This document shows positions 1 to 7,134 of a DNA stretch of 64,000 bases, in pieces. Position 1 is the first letter of the stretch. The number at the start of each line of letters is the position of its first letter. The stretch is from Ramlibacter sp. (GTDB taxonomy: Bacteria; Pseudomonadota; Gammaproteobacteria; Burkholderiales; Burkholderiaceae_C): the NCBI RefSeq assembly GCF_028291745.1, contig NZ_JAQGNQ010000010.1, forward strand, positions 41,790 to 105,789, given 5' to 3'. The position numbers and the translations under genes are program-made. A model generated the notes under the pieces. That model was not told where the DNA came from. It ran no database searches and saw only the letters and a list, made by a program, of their open reading frames with translations.

Positions 1-427
1 GGTACAGGAACAGCAGGATCAGCTCGGAGGTCAGGCGCGCGTCCCACACCCACCAGGTCCCCCACGTCGGCTTGCCCCAGAGCGCACCGGTCCACAGCGA
101 CAGGAAGGCCATCAGCGCGCCGGTGGGCGCCAGCGACAGCGCCACCATCGACGACAGCCGCGTATTGAAGGCCATGCCCACCGCCGCCCACGCGGCCATC
201 ACGACGTAGATGAACATCGACATCCACGAGGCCGGCACGTGCAGGAAGATGATGCGGTAGCCCTCGCCCTGCGTTGCGTCGGTCGGCGCGATCATGAAGC
301 CCACGTACAGGCCGGTCAGCCCGAACAGCGCGGCCAGCAGCCAGAACCAGGGAACCAGCTTCCCGGCGACGGGATAGAAGCTCACCGGACTCGAGAGGCG
401 GAAGCAGTTGATCAATGGATGATTCAT
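1..427 (-). CDS. ccmC: Haem exporter protein CcmC, 5' part only (runs off the window)
   Basis: Membrane protein of cytochrome c maturation System I that presents haem to the chaperone CcmE on the periplasmic side. The translation from the ATG at 427-425 starts MNHPLINCFRLSSP, has several hydrophobic segments, and near the window edge shows the tryptophan-rich WWD signature (GTWWVWDARLTSELILLF) that binds haem. The ATG overlaps the ccmB stop codon as ATGA, so the two are translationally coupled. About 142 residues are visible of an expected 240 or so; the gene continues past position 1. ccmD and ccmE, not seen anywhere in the window, probably lie beyond that edge. Confidence 0.93.
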   Translation of the reverse strand, partial: MNHPLINCFRLSSPVSFYPVAGKLVPWFWLLAALFGLTGLYVGFMIAPTDATQGEGYRIIFLHVPASWMSMFIYVVMAAWAAVGMAFNTRLSSMVALSLAPTGALMAFLSLWTGALWGKPTWGTWWVWDARLTSELILLFLY

Positions 428-1089
428 TCGAGTGAGATCCTCAGGGCCGCCGTGGTCGCCCACGGCGCAAAGAACAGGGACAGCGCAAGAAGCGCGCCGA
501 GCAGCGAGAGATGCCCGCCGGCGCCCTGCCCCGACAACTGCGCCGGCACGGCGCCCGCGCCGAAGATCAGCGTCGGGATGTAGAGCGGCAGCACCAGCAG
601 GCTCAGCAGAGCGCCGCCACCGCGCACGCCCAGTGTCAGCGCCGCGCCGATCGCGCCGATCAGGGACAGCACCGGCGTTCCGATCAGGAGCCCGAGCGTC
701 AGCACCAGCAGGGACTGCGCGTCGAGGCCGAACTGCAGTCCGAGCACCGGCGCCAGCAGTACCACCGGCAGGCCCGAGACCAGCCAGTGGGCGGCGATCT
801 TGCCGGCCACCAGCAGCGGCAGCGGCGCGCTCGCAAGCACCATTTGTTCGAGCGTGCCGTCGGCGTGGTCGGCGGCGAAGATGCGCTGCAGTCCCAGCAT
901 GGTGGCGAGCAGCGCGCCCACCCACAACACGCCCGGGCCGATCTTGCGCAGCAGCGCCGGCTCGGGGCCGATGCCTAGCGGAAACAGGCTGCTGACGATC
1001 AGGAAGAAGAACAGCGCGGTCAGCACCTCCGCCTTGCGGCGCATGGCCAGCAGCAGGTCGCGTTTGATGACGCTGATCATCGCGTTCAC
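424..1089 (-). CDS. ccmB: Haem exporter protein CcmB
   Basis: Permease subunit of the CcmABC complex of cytochrome c maturation, in the inner membrane. The 221-residue protein is the usual length for CcmB and is mostly hydrophobic, with about six membrane segments. It begins MNAMISVIKRDLLLAMRRK, typical of the family, and contains the conserved stretch FAADHADGTLEQ. It overlaps ccmA upstream by four bases and ccmC downstream by four bases, so ccmA-ccmB-ccmC form one minus-strand operon. Confidence 0.93.
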   Translation of the reverse strand: MNAMISVIKRDLLLAMRRKAEVLTALFFFLIVSSLFPLGIGPEPALLRKIGPGVLWVGALLATMLGLQRIFAADHADGTLEQMVLASAPLPLLVAGKIAAHWLVSGLPVVLLAPVLGLQFGLDAQSLLVLTLGLLIGTPVLSLIGAIGAALTLGVRGGGALLSLLVLPLYIPTLIFGAGAVPAQLSGQGAGGHLSLLGALLALSLFFAPWATTAALRISLE

Positions 1090-1685
1090 AGCTCCACGAC
1101 CTGACCGGCGGGCAGCGAAATCGCCTGGTGGCTGGTCAGCACCGCCAGGCCGCCCTGCCGCACGTGGTTCGCGACCAGGTTCGACAGGTGCTCCACCGCC
1201 TTCGTGTCGAGCGCAGTGAAGGGCTCGTCCAGGATCCAGAGCCTGGCCGCACGCGTGACGGTGCGTGCCAGCAGCACGCGACGCTTCTGGCCAGCGGAGA
1301 GATGGCGCACCGGCAGGTCTTCGCGCCCGGCGAGGCCGAAGCGTGCGAGCGCGTCGCCAGCCTGTTCACCCGCCAGCTCGACGCCGTCGAGGCTGGCGGC
1401 GAAGCACAGGTTCTCGCGCGCGGTGAGGTCTTCCTTCACCGCGGCGTGGTGACCGAGATAGATCAATTCCCGGCGGAAGTCCTCCGTGCCCACACGCTCG
1501 CCGTTCCAGCGCACGTCGCCCGCCTCCGGCTTCGCCAGCCCGGCCAGCAGGCGCAGCAGGCTCGTCTTGCCCGAGCCGTTGGCGCCGCGCACGTGGGCCC
1601 AGCTGCCGGCTTCGACTGCGAAGTCGAGCCCCGCAAAGAGCGGGCGCGTGCCGCGCACGCAGGTCAGGCCATGGACAGTGAGCAT
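1086..1685 (-). CDS. ccmA: Haem exporter ATP-binding protein CcmA
   Basis: ATPase of the CcmABC complex; ATP hydrolysis releases holo-CcmE from CcmC. From the ATG at 1685 the protein is 199 residues, the normal size, and starts MLTVHGLTCVRG. Visible motifs are Walker A (GANGSGKTSL), the ABC signature (LSAGQKRR) and Walker B (LWILDEPF). A longer reading up to 1847 exists but adds 54 low-complexity residues absent from the family, so I prefer 1685. First gene of the ccmABC operon; the 280-base gap to the divergent cytochrome c5 gene holds the candidate control sites listed separately. Confidence 0.93.
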   Translation of the reverse strand: MLTVHGLTCVRGTRPLFAGLDFAVEAGSWAHVRGANGSGKTSLLRLLAGLAKPEAGDVRWNGERVGTEDFRRELIYLGHHAAVKEDLTARENLCFAASLDGVELAGEQAGDALARFGLAGREDLPVRHLSAGQKRRVLLARTVTRAARLWILDEPFTALDTKAVEHLSNLVANHVRQGGLAVLTSHQAISLPAGQVVEL

Positions 1686-1753
1686 GCGCGATACGACGCA
1701 AGCGCCATGCCGTCCTCGCATCGCTTCCCGCGCACGCGCAGCGGCCCCGCACC

Positions 1754-1769
1754 TTCCCAAAGGCAGGAA
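1754..1769. repeat. TTCC-N8-GGAA inverted repeat, possible activator site
   Basis: The sequence TTCC, eight bases, GGAA has the same spacing as the repeats at 6069-6084 and 20563-20578, which lie upstream of sigma-54-type promoters. Here it is about 170 bases upstream of the predicted start of transcription of the cytochrome c5 gene. A second looser pair (TTCC 1784-1787, GGAA 1801-1804) lies downstream. The match is short, so this is only a candidate. Confidence 0.3.
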
Positions 1770-1849
1770 AAGCAGTGCCGGGATTCCTTGGGGCGAGACG
1801 GGAAGGCTTGCGTGCGGCACGCCTGGCGTGAGCGTGGCACGCCGCATCC

Positions 1850-1863
1850 TTGACCGGCATCAA
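1850..1863. promoter_or_regulatory. FNR/ANR-type box (TTGAC-CGGC-ATCAA)
   Basis: Nine of ten positions match the FNR consensus TTGAT-N4-ATCAA. It lies between the divergent ccmA and cytochrome c5 genes, about 103 bases before the c5 start codon. An FNR homologue with all cluster cysteines is encoded at 37524-38318, so oxygen-dependent control is plausible. No convincing sigma-70 -10 element is seen at the expected distance. Confidence 0.5.
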
Positions 1864-1907
1864 GCTTTCGGCCACGCGCCGCGGCGTGAGCCCGGCCGCG
1901 GATCTTC

Positions 1908-1922
1908 CGGCATGGCGCTTGC
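1908..1922 (+). promoter_or_regulatory. Weak sigma-54 type promoter (CGGCAT-GGCGC-TTGC)
   Basis: It has the essential GG and GC pairs ten bases apart, and the -12 element TTGCA is perfect. The -24 element differs from TGGCACG at two positions. It would start transcription near 1934, about 30 bases before the cytochrome c5 gene. It is weaker than the sites at 4780 and 6156. Confidence 0.4.
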
Positions 1923-1965
1923 ACTTTCACCGTCGGTGTTTTCACCCCCACAAGGAGAAAGTCAG

Positions 1966-2271
1966 ATGAAGAGCATTGCAGCGGGCCTCGTGGCCCTTGC
2001 GACGATGGGCCTGGCCGCGACGGCATTCGCTGCCGACGGCAAGGCCGTTTACGAACAAACCTGCGCGATGTGCCATGCGGCCGGCGTGGCCAATGCGCCG
2101 AAACTCGGCGACAAGGCGGCCTGGGCACCGCGCGTGGCGACCGGCAAGCCCGCCCTGGTGGCCTCGGTCACCGGCGGCAAGGGCGCGATGCCACCCAAGG
2201 GCGGCAACGCCGCGCTGAGCGCGGACGACCTGAGCGCCGCGGTGGACTTCCTGATGGCCGCGGCGAAGTAG
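1966..2271 (+). CDS. Cytochrome c5-like monohaem protein
   Basis: Small periplasmic electron carrier of 101 residues. A signal peptide (MKSIAAGLVALATMGLAATAFA) is followed by a c5-type domain with one haem site (CAMCH), the KLGD motif and the sixth-ligand region around GKGAMPPKGG. The ATG at 1966 is preceded by an AAGGAG ribosome site. The same domain occurs at the N-terminus of the fusion protein at 10617-11765. It is a single-gene unit ending at a clear terminator (2292-2321). Possible control by FNR (1850) and sigma-54 (1908). Confidence 0.9.
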   Translation: MKSIAAGLVALATMGLAATAFAADGKAVYEQTCAMCHAAGVANAPKLGDKAAWAPRVATGKPALVASVTGGKGAMPPKGGNAALSADDLSAAVDFLMAAAK

Positions 2272-2291
2272 GCAACACGCGTACCCGTGCA

Positions 2292-2321
2292 AGCAGCCCC
2301 TTCGAGGGCTGCTTTTCTTTT
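2292..2321 (+). terminator. Rho-independent terminator after the c5 gene
   Basis: A perfect eight-base stem (AGCAGCCC and GGGCTGCT) with a six-base loop is followed by TTTCTTTT. It begins about 20 bases after the stop codon of the cytochrome c5 gene. Confidence 0.9.
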
Positions 2322-2343
2322 GCGGAGGAATGCGGGGGAATAG

Positions 2344-2428
2344 CCAAAGGAGGCAAAGGGTGCAAAAGGAAAATCAAACGTCATTGGATTTTTTTGCGTC
2401 CTTTGCGAATCCTTCGCGCCCTTTGCGT
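2344..2428. repeat. Imperfect inverted repeat built of CTTTGCG-like units
   Basis: The left arm (2344-2374) contains AAAGG, GCAAAGG and GCAAAA in order. The right arm (2386-2428) contains the reverse complements TTTTGC, CCTTTGC and CCTTCGC/CCTTTGCG, repeated every nine to ten bases. About ten bases form the loop. It lies between the 3' ends of two convergent genes and is noticeably AT-richer than its surroundings. It resembles interspersed REP-like hairpin elements; no coding potential. Confidence 0.5.
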
Positions 2429-2450
2429 TCGGATGTCCGCCTTCTGCCCG

Positions 2451-3596
2451 CTACTGCCCCGACGCGATCCCCGGCACCGGATGGAACGCGCGCGAGATGT
2501 ACGCCGCCACCGCCTCGATATCCGACGCCGGCATCACGCTTTTCCACGCCGGCATCGACGTGCCCGGCAGGCCCTCGCCGATGGCGCGCAGGATGCGCTC
2601 GCCGGTCATCCCCTTCATCTCCACCGCGCTGGTCAGGTCGCGCGGATGCGGCTCGAGGAAGCTGCCGATCCAGCCCTTGGACGTGCCGTCGCCCGCATGG
2701 CAGAAAGCGCAGTTCTTCTGGAACAGACGCTCACCCCGCAGCTCCTGCGCCGTCGCGGCCACCAGCACGGGCGGCGTGTCGTGCACGACGTAGTTGGCGG
2801 CCAGCTGCGCCTCGGGCCGGGTGGGCGAGCGCACCGGCACGCTGCCATCCGGCGCGGAGAAGGTGTGCGTCGCCGGCCGCACCGGATGCGCCGCGCCCTC
2901 GGGCGCCGAGCGCGGCACGTTTTGGTGGCAGCTGGTGCAGTACGCATCGCGCGGGAAGCTCACCGGCCGCGACTCCCAGACCTTGCCGGGATCGTTCACC
3001 TTGCCGTGGTCGTGGCAGGTGATGCAGGTGCTGCGGAACAGGCGCATGCCTTTCCGCTGGTCCGGCGTGAGCTGCTCCCACGGCGTGTCGATGGCGAGCT
3101 CGCCGCGCGCGAACGGGAAGGCCACGGCGTTGCGCTCGTGGTCGGGCCAGCCGTTTTCCTTGCTGTGATAGCGCGTGTTCCCAGCCTGCTTGTCCATGAA
3201 CTCGTCGCGCACGAAATCGGCGACCGCCGCCATCTCGGCCTCCGAGAGGATGCCGGTGAAGCCCTTCATCGCGGTGCCGGACTTGCCGTTGCGGATGGCA
3301 GCGATCATGGCCGCGCGCGACAGGTCCTGCGCCCGCGTGGCGCGGAAGTCGCGCGGCTTCGGGTCGAGGTAGCTGGTGGCCAGCGTCTTCGCGTCGCCCG
3401 AGTAGCCGTGGCAGAAGTAGCAGCGGAAGTTGTAGATCGCGCGCCCCTGCTCCACGGTGGCCGCGCTGGCGACCGGGGTCGCCGCGCGTGGCGCGCGTTC
3501 ACCGCAGGCGGCCAGCAGCGCCATGCCGGCCACGACGAAGGCGGCGGCGGCGTGCCGCAGCCAGCCGGCCGCCCTACTGCCGGTTCCTCGCGACAT
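2451..3596 (-). CDS. Tetrahaem cytochrome c lipoprotein
   Basis: Exported electron-transfer protein of 381 residues from the ATG at 3596 (another ATG lies at 3623). The N-terminus ends in a lipobox (LLAAC), so it is probably lipid-anchored. Four haem sites are visible in order: CYFCH, CITCH, CTSCH and CAFCH. The first and last lie in class-I cytochrome c domains with the phrase DPKPRDF or EPHPRDL after the haem, as in the gene upstream. The middle pair sits in a separate region. It overlaps the upstream trihaem gene by 23 bases and is its operon partner. Likely takes electrons in or from the periplasm; partner unknown. Confidence 0.85.
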   Translation of the reverse strand: MSRGTGSRAAGWLRHAAAAFVVAGMALLAACGERAPRAATPVASAATVEQGRAIYNFRCYFCHGYSGDAKTLATSYLDPKPRDFRATRAQDLSRAAMIAAIRNGKSGTAMKGFTGILSEAEMAAVADFVRDEFMDKQAGNTRYHSKENGWPDHERNAVAFPFARGELAIDTPWEQLTPDQRKGMRLFRSTCITCHDHGKVNDPGKVWESRPVSFPRDAYCTSCHQNVPRSAPEGAAHPVRPATHTFSAPDGSVPVRSPTRPEAQLAANYVVHDTPPVLVAATAQELRGERLFQKNCAFCHAGDGTSKGWIGSFLEPHPRDLTSAVEMKGMTGERILRAIGEGLPGTSMPAWKSVMPASDIEAVAAYISRAFHPVPGIASGQ

Positions 3597-4722
3597 CGCT
3601 TGCCCCCGGCTGGATGAAGGCACGGAACACGTACTCCGAGACGTTGGCGATTTCCTGCGGCGACAGCACCTTGTCCCAGGCAGGCATCTCGGAGCCGCGC
3701 CGCCCCGCCGAGGTGGCCGCGAAGATCACCGGCCGGTTCAGCATCGCGCGCGACGCGTCGCTCGTGAAGACCCGCGGCTTCGGGTTGATGAAGTACGCGC
3801 GTGGCCCGTGGCCGTCGCCCTTGAGCCCGTGGCAGGTGGCGCAGTTGGCGTCGTAGAACTTGTGGCCGGCGGCAGCGTCCCCGCGCAGGCCGGCGGGCAA
3901 GGGCAGCGAGACGTCGGCCTGGGTCGCCGGCGCCGCGGCGGGTGCCCTGGGGCTGGCGGGCACGGCGGCCGCAAGCTGCGGCGCGGGGGCCGCCGCTGCA
4001 TGGGCCGGCAGGTCGCGCGCATGGCTGCCCGGGATCCCTTGTATGCCGTCGGACCGCATGATCGCGCCGCGGATGTAATCGACCACCGCCGCCATGTCTT
4101 CGCCGCTCAGGCGGCTGGCATAGCCTTGCATGGCGGTGCCCGGGCGGCCGGCGGCGACGGCGGCCAGCATGCGTTCGCGGGTGAGTTCGAGTTTCGCCTG
4201 TGGCGAGGAGAAATCGCGCGGCGCCGGCTTCAGGTTGGCGCTGGCCCACATCGAGCCGGTGCCGCCGTCGCCGTGGCAGACCGAGCACACGCGCGCATAG
4301 ATCTGGCGGCCGCGGCTGTCGTCGTTGACGCTGGGCCGCATGAAGGTGCCGCGCACGTAGTCGACCACCTGGCCGACCTGCTCGTCGCTCAATTGCGTGT
4401 GCCAGCCGACCATCGCGCTGCCCGGCACGCCGTTCCCGACCGCGGCGAGCATGCGTTCGCGCGTCAGCTCCTGCGCAGACTGCGGGCTGGTGAAGTCGCG
4501 CGGCGGCGGCTTCAGGCTGGCGGACGCGCGGCTGTTGCCGTCGCCGGCATCGCCGTGGCACACCGAGCAGTAGTTGTGATAGAGCGCCGCCGGGGTCTGC
4601 TGCGCGGCGTCCGGGCCGCGGTTCCCCGCCAGCGCCGGGCGGGCGGCGGCGAAGGCCAGCAGGAACACGGCGGCAGTCATCCAGAGGCGGGCGGGACGCA
4701 GCGAACGCGAGCTTCTGAACAT
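3574..4722 (-). CDS. Trihaem cytochrome c, three tandem class-I domains
   Basis: Exported protein of 382 residues. The start at 4722 is chosen because GGGAG lies five bases upstream; another ATG is four codons earlier. A signal peptide ending AARPALA is followed by two nearly identical domains (CSVCH twice, each with KPPPRDF or KPAPRDF and a conserved TRERMLAAV helix), a proline/alanine-rich linker, and a third domain (CATCH). The first two domains arose by tandem duplication. Transcribed divergently from the NHL gene at 4857 from its own sigma-54-like promoter at 4752-4766; co-transcribed with the tetrahaem lipoprotein. Confidence 0.87.
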   Translation of the reverse strand: MFRSSRSLRPARLWMTAAVFLLAFAAARPALAGNRGPDAAQQTPAALYHNYCSVCHGDAGDGNSRASASLKPPPRDFTSPQSAQELTRERMLAAVGNGVPGSAMVGWHTQLSDEQVGQVVDYVRGTFMRPSVNDDSRGRQIYARVCSVCHGDGGTGSMWASANLKPAPRDFSSPQAKLELTRERMLAAVAAGRPGTAMQGYASRLSGEDMAAVVDYIRGAIMRSDGIQGIPGSHARDLPAHAAAAPAPQLAAAVPASPRAPAAAPATQADVSLPLPAGLRGDAAAGHKFYDANCATCHGLKGDGHGPRAYFINPKPRVFTSDASRAMLNRPVIFAATSAGRRGSEMPAWDKVLSPQEIANVSEYVFRAFIQPGASDVARNRQ

Positions 4723-4751
4723 GTCCACTCCCATGAGATAGCGGCTGGCCT

Positions 4752-4766
4752 GCAACTTCGATGCCA
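4752..4766 (-). promoter_or_regulatory. Sigma-54 type promoter, minus strand (TGGCAT-CGAAG-TTGC)
   Basis: Read on the minus strand, GG and GC are ten bases apart, the -12 element TTGCA is perfect, and the -24 element TGGCAT has one change in its first six bases. It would start transcription near 4740, just before the trihaem cytochrome gene (start 4722). It forms a divergent pair with the promoter at 4780-4794. Confidence 0.6.
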
Positions 4767-4779
4767 CCTGATCCGCGGG

Positions 4780-4794
4780 TGGCACGACGCTTGC
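4780..4794 (+). promoter_or_regulatory. Sigma-54 promoter, full consensus match (TGGCACG-ACGC-TTGC)
   Basis: All eleven fixed positions of the sigma-54 consensus TGGCACG-N4-TTGC are present in the short intergenic region before the NHL gene at 4857. Predicted transcription start is near 4806, giving a leader of about 50 bases. An NtrC-type activator is encoded downstream at 26235-27620. A palindrome CCGGCA-GG-TGCCGG at 4817-4830 lies just downstream. Confidence 0.75.
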
Positions 4795-4856
4795 GTTTTC
4801 GCCCTCCGACCAACGGCCGGCAGGTGCCGGCACCCCAACCCGGAGACACCCCACAC

Positions 4857-6029
4857 ATGACCTCCCGATTCTCGAATCCGAGCCGCCGCTGCGCGCTTGT
4901 GGGAATGGCCGGAGTGCTGCTGGCAGCCTGTGCCGAGGCACCCAAGGTCTCATCCGCGAAGCCGGCAGAGATCCCCGCCTTTCCGCCGCCGCCGGAAGCC
5001 GCCCGCGTCTACTGGGAGCGCAGCATTCGCAGCAGCGCCGACGTGGTGGCTGACGACAAGGACGGCACACTGCGCCGCATGGTCACCGGCGAGGGCCGCA
5101 CCGGCCAGGCGCTGGACAAGCCTTATGGCATCGCGGCGCGTAATGGCAAGGTCTACGTCGGTGACACCGTCGCCCGCAACGTCGCCGTCTATGACCTGAA
5201 CGCAAAGACCTTCACGCGCATCGGCGCCGACGATCCCGGCTCGCTGCGCATGCCCTTCGGCCTGGACCTCGACGACCGCGGCAACCTGTACGTGGTCGAC
5301 GGCACGCTCAAGCGGGTGCACGTGTACGACGCCAGCGGCAAGTTTGTCCGCGCGATCGGCCAGGACATGCAATGGAGCCGGCCCGTGGGCGTGGCGATCG
5401 ACAACGCGCGCAAGCGTCTGTACGTCGTGGACGCGGGCGGCGTGGACAAGCCGGACCACAAGGTGCGCGTGCTGGACCTCGACTCCGGCAAGCTGCTGTT
5501 CGAGATCGGCAGGCGCGGCGACGGCCCGGGCGAATTCAACCTGCCGCGCGATGTGGCCGTGGGCGCCGGCGGGCAGCTGTACGTGGTGGACGGCGGCAAC
5601 TTCCGCGTGCAGGTGTTCGATGTCGACGGCAAGTTCGTGAGGACCTTTGGCGCCATCGGCCGGCAGAGCGGCCAGTTCTCGCGCCCGAAGGAAATCGCCA
5701 GCGACGCTGTCGGCAACCTGTACGTGGTCGACACGGCCTTCGGCAACTTCCAGATCTTCAATCCCGCCGGCCAGCTGTTGCTGGACGTGGGCAGCCGCGG
5801 CGCCAGCGACGGCCCGGCGAAGTTCATGCTGCCCTCGGGAATCGCAGTGGACAGTGACGGCCGCATCTACATGGCCGACCAGTTCTTCCGCAAGGTGGAG
5901 GTGTTCCGGCCGGCCGACCTGCCCGCGTCCGCCCGCTACGGCCAGCCCGCGGCCACTGCCGCAGTGACCCCCGCGCTGGTGCCGACGCCTGGCCAGCCCG
6001 CCGCCGCCGCGCCCTTGACGGCGCGCTGA
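4857..6029 (+). CDS. NHL-repeat beta-propeller lipoprotein
   Basis: Protein of 390 residues with a lipobox (LLAAC, about residues 21-25), so exported and lipid-anchored. The body consists of about six NHL repeats, seen as recurring phrases such as DDRGNLYVVDG, GAGGQLYVVDGGN and DSDGRIYMADQFF, forming a six-bladed propeller. The C-terminus is an alanine/proline tail. The ATG at 4857 follows CGGAGAC. First gene of the large plus-strand locus and directly upstream of the OmcE-like cytochrome. The same order, NHL then cytochrome, recurs at 14606-18141. The role is not known; a scaffold for cytochrome assembly or secretion is an inference from context. Confidence 0.87.
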   Translation: MTSRFSNPSRRCALVGMAGVLLAACAEAPKVSSAKPAEIPAFPPPPEAARVYWERSIRSSADVVADDKDGTLRRMVTGEGRTGQALDKPYGIAARNGKVYVGDTVARNVAVYDLNAKTFTRIGADDPGSLRMPFGLDLDDRGNLYVVDGTLKRVHVYDASGKFVRAIGQDMQWSRPVGVAIDNARKRLYVVDAGGVDKPDHKVRVLDLDSGKLLFEIGRRGDGPGEFNLPRDVAVGAGGQLYVVDGGNFRVQVFDVDGKFVRTFGAIGRQSGQFSRPKEIASDAVGNLYVVDTAFGNFQIFNPAGQLLLDVGSRGASDGPAKFMLPSGIAVDSDGRIYMADQFFRKVEVFRPADLPASARYGQPAATAAVTPALVPTPGQPAAAAPLTAR

Positions 6030-6044
6030 GCGCTGCGTGCCTGC

Positions 6045-6084
6045 TTCCGGGAAAGGGCGAGGCGCCGATTCCTGGATGCGGGAA
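6045..6084. repeat. Paired TTCC/GGAA inverted repeats, candidate activator sites
   Basis: Two dyads: TTCC-N1-GGAA at 6045-6053 and TTCC-N8-GGAA at 6069-6084. The same two dyads, in the same order and with nearly the same spacing, occur at 20541-20578 before ccmF, where similarity extends to the flanking bases (CTG before, AAAG after the first dyad). Both sets lie upstream of sigma-54-type promoters, as expected for binding sites of an NtrC-type activator. Confidence 0.55.
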
Positions 6085-6100
6085 GCCCCCTTCGACCCCT

Positions 6101-6114
6101 TTGACGTGGATCAA
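6101..6114. promoter_or_regulatory. FNR/ANR-type box (TTGAC-GTGG-ATCAA)
   Basis: Nine of ten positions match the FNR consensus. Its centre is at 6107.5. A class II FNR promoter would start near 6149, and CAAATC at 6136-6141 could be the -10 element. It is followed by a sigma-54-type promoter at 6156-6170, so the cytochrome gene at 6232 may have two promoters. Confidence 0.55.
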
Positions 6115-6155
6115 TTGTGGAGGTCCTTTCGGGCGCAAATCACGGCTTTCGGGCT

Positions 6156-6170
6156 TGGCACGCAAGATGC
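6156..6170 (+). promoter_or_regulatory. Sigma-54 type promoter (TGGCACG-CAAG-ATGC)
   Basis: Ten of eleven consensus positions match, with GG and GC ten bases apart. Predicted start of transcription is near 6182, fifty bases before the OmcE-like cytochrome gene. The paired TTCC/GGAA repeats are centred about 105 and 133 bases upstream of that start. Confidence 0.65.
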
Positions 6171-6231
6171 GACTTGCCCCGTGATGGTTGCGGGAAGGTC
6201 CGCTGCCTCACAACTTTCCAAGGAGATGGAC

Positions 6232-7080
6232 ATGGGCTGGAAGCAAGGGGCCGCGCAGGCGAAGGCCGCAAGGGGAGTCGGAACACTGCTGATGGCCCTG
6301 GCCGTCGCCGTGATCGGAATGACGATGTACATGCCGGCGCACGCGCAGATCGCCAGCACCAGGCACAACCTGGGGGCCAGCGGCACCGGGATCAACAAGT
6401 TCAGCGGCACCACCGAGATCTGCGTGTTCTGCCACACGCCGCACGGAGCGGACACCAGCGCCGCGGTGCCGCTCTGGAACCGCACGCTGCCGAACCCGAA
6501 CACCTTCACCACCTATGACAGCCTGGGCACTTCCACGCTGGACGGCAAGGTGGCGCCGGTCGGCTCCGTTTCCATTGCCTGCCTCTCGTGCCATGACGGC
6601 GTGACGTCGATGAGCGCGGTGATCAACCAGCCGGGCTCCGGTCTCGTCACCGACTTCAACACCGGCACCTGGTCCGGCGCCAACCAGATCGGCGGCGTGC
6701 TCAAGGACGGCCTGATCACCAAGATCGGCCAGGACCTGCGCAATGACCACCCGATCGGCATCCAGTACGGCGGTGGCGGCCTGAGCACCACGGCCAGGAC
6801 CGGCACGCTGAGGGACGGCGACTTCAAGATGCCGGCCAACGCCGAGATCAACGGCACCACCGTGTGGTGGGTCGACACCGAAGCGACCCCCAACGGCACG
6901 CGCCAGAAGACCGACATGCTGCTGTACACGCGCGCCGCCGTCGCGGGCTACGTCGGCCAGACCGATCCGGAGCCCTTCGTCGAGTGCGCGAGCTGCCATG
7001 ACCCGCACACCAGCAACACCACCTTCCTGCGCATCAAGAACGATGGCAGCGCCGTGTGCCTGTCCTGCCACGTGAAGTAA
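6232..7080 (+). CDS. Tetrahaem cytochrome c resembling the filament cytochrome OmcE
   Basis: Exported cytochrome of 282 residues; signal peptide ends at PAHA (residue 38). I chose the ATG at 6232 because AAGGAG lies six bases upstream; an ATG at 6226 touches that site. Four haem motifs: CVFCH (64-68), CLSCH (117-121), CASCH (252-256), CLSCH (276-280). The mature protein has exactly four other histidines (H45, H71, H173, H259), enough for bis-histidine ligation of all four haems. The sequence plan (RHNL, CVFCHTPH, PLWNR, CLSCHDG, NDHPIG, CASCHDPH, C-terminal CLSCH) is that of the family containing Geobacter OmcE, which polymerises into extracellular haem filaments. Filament formation here is inference. 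Followed by a strong terminator. Confidence 0.85.
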   Translation: MGWKQGAAQAKAARGVGTLLMALAVAVIGMTMYMPAHAQIASTRHNLGASGTGINKFSGTTEICVFCHTPHGADTSAAVPLWNRTLPNPNTFTTYDSLGTSTLDGKVAPVGSVSIACLSCHDGVTSMSAVINQPGSGLVTDFNTGTWSGANQIGGVLKDGLITKIGQDLRNDHPIGIQYGGGGLSTTARTGTLRDGDFKMPANAEINGTTVWWVDTEATPNGTRQKTDMLLYTRAAVAGYVGQTDPEPFVECASCHDPHTSNTTFLRIKNDGSAVCLSCHVK

Positions 7081-7088
7081 AGCAAGTC

Positions 7089-7128
7089 GTGCCGGATGCG
7101 TCCGGCACATGTCTTGCACTCAGTGCAA
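7089..7128 (+). other. Two tandem perfect hairpins 3' of the OmcE-like gene
   Basis: Stem one pairs GTGCCGGA (7089-7096) with TCCGGCAC (7101-7108) over a TGCG loop. Stem two pairs TTGCACT (7114-7120) with AGTGCAA (7122-7128). Both lie between the stop codon and the terminator and could protect the 3' end of the message from exonucleases. Confidence 0.6.
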
Positions 7129-7134
7129 TACCAC

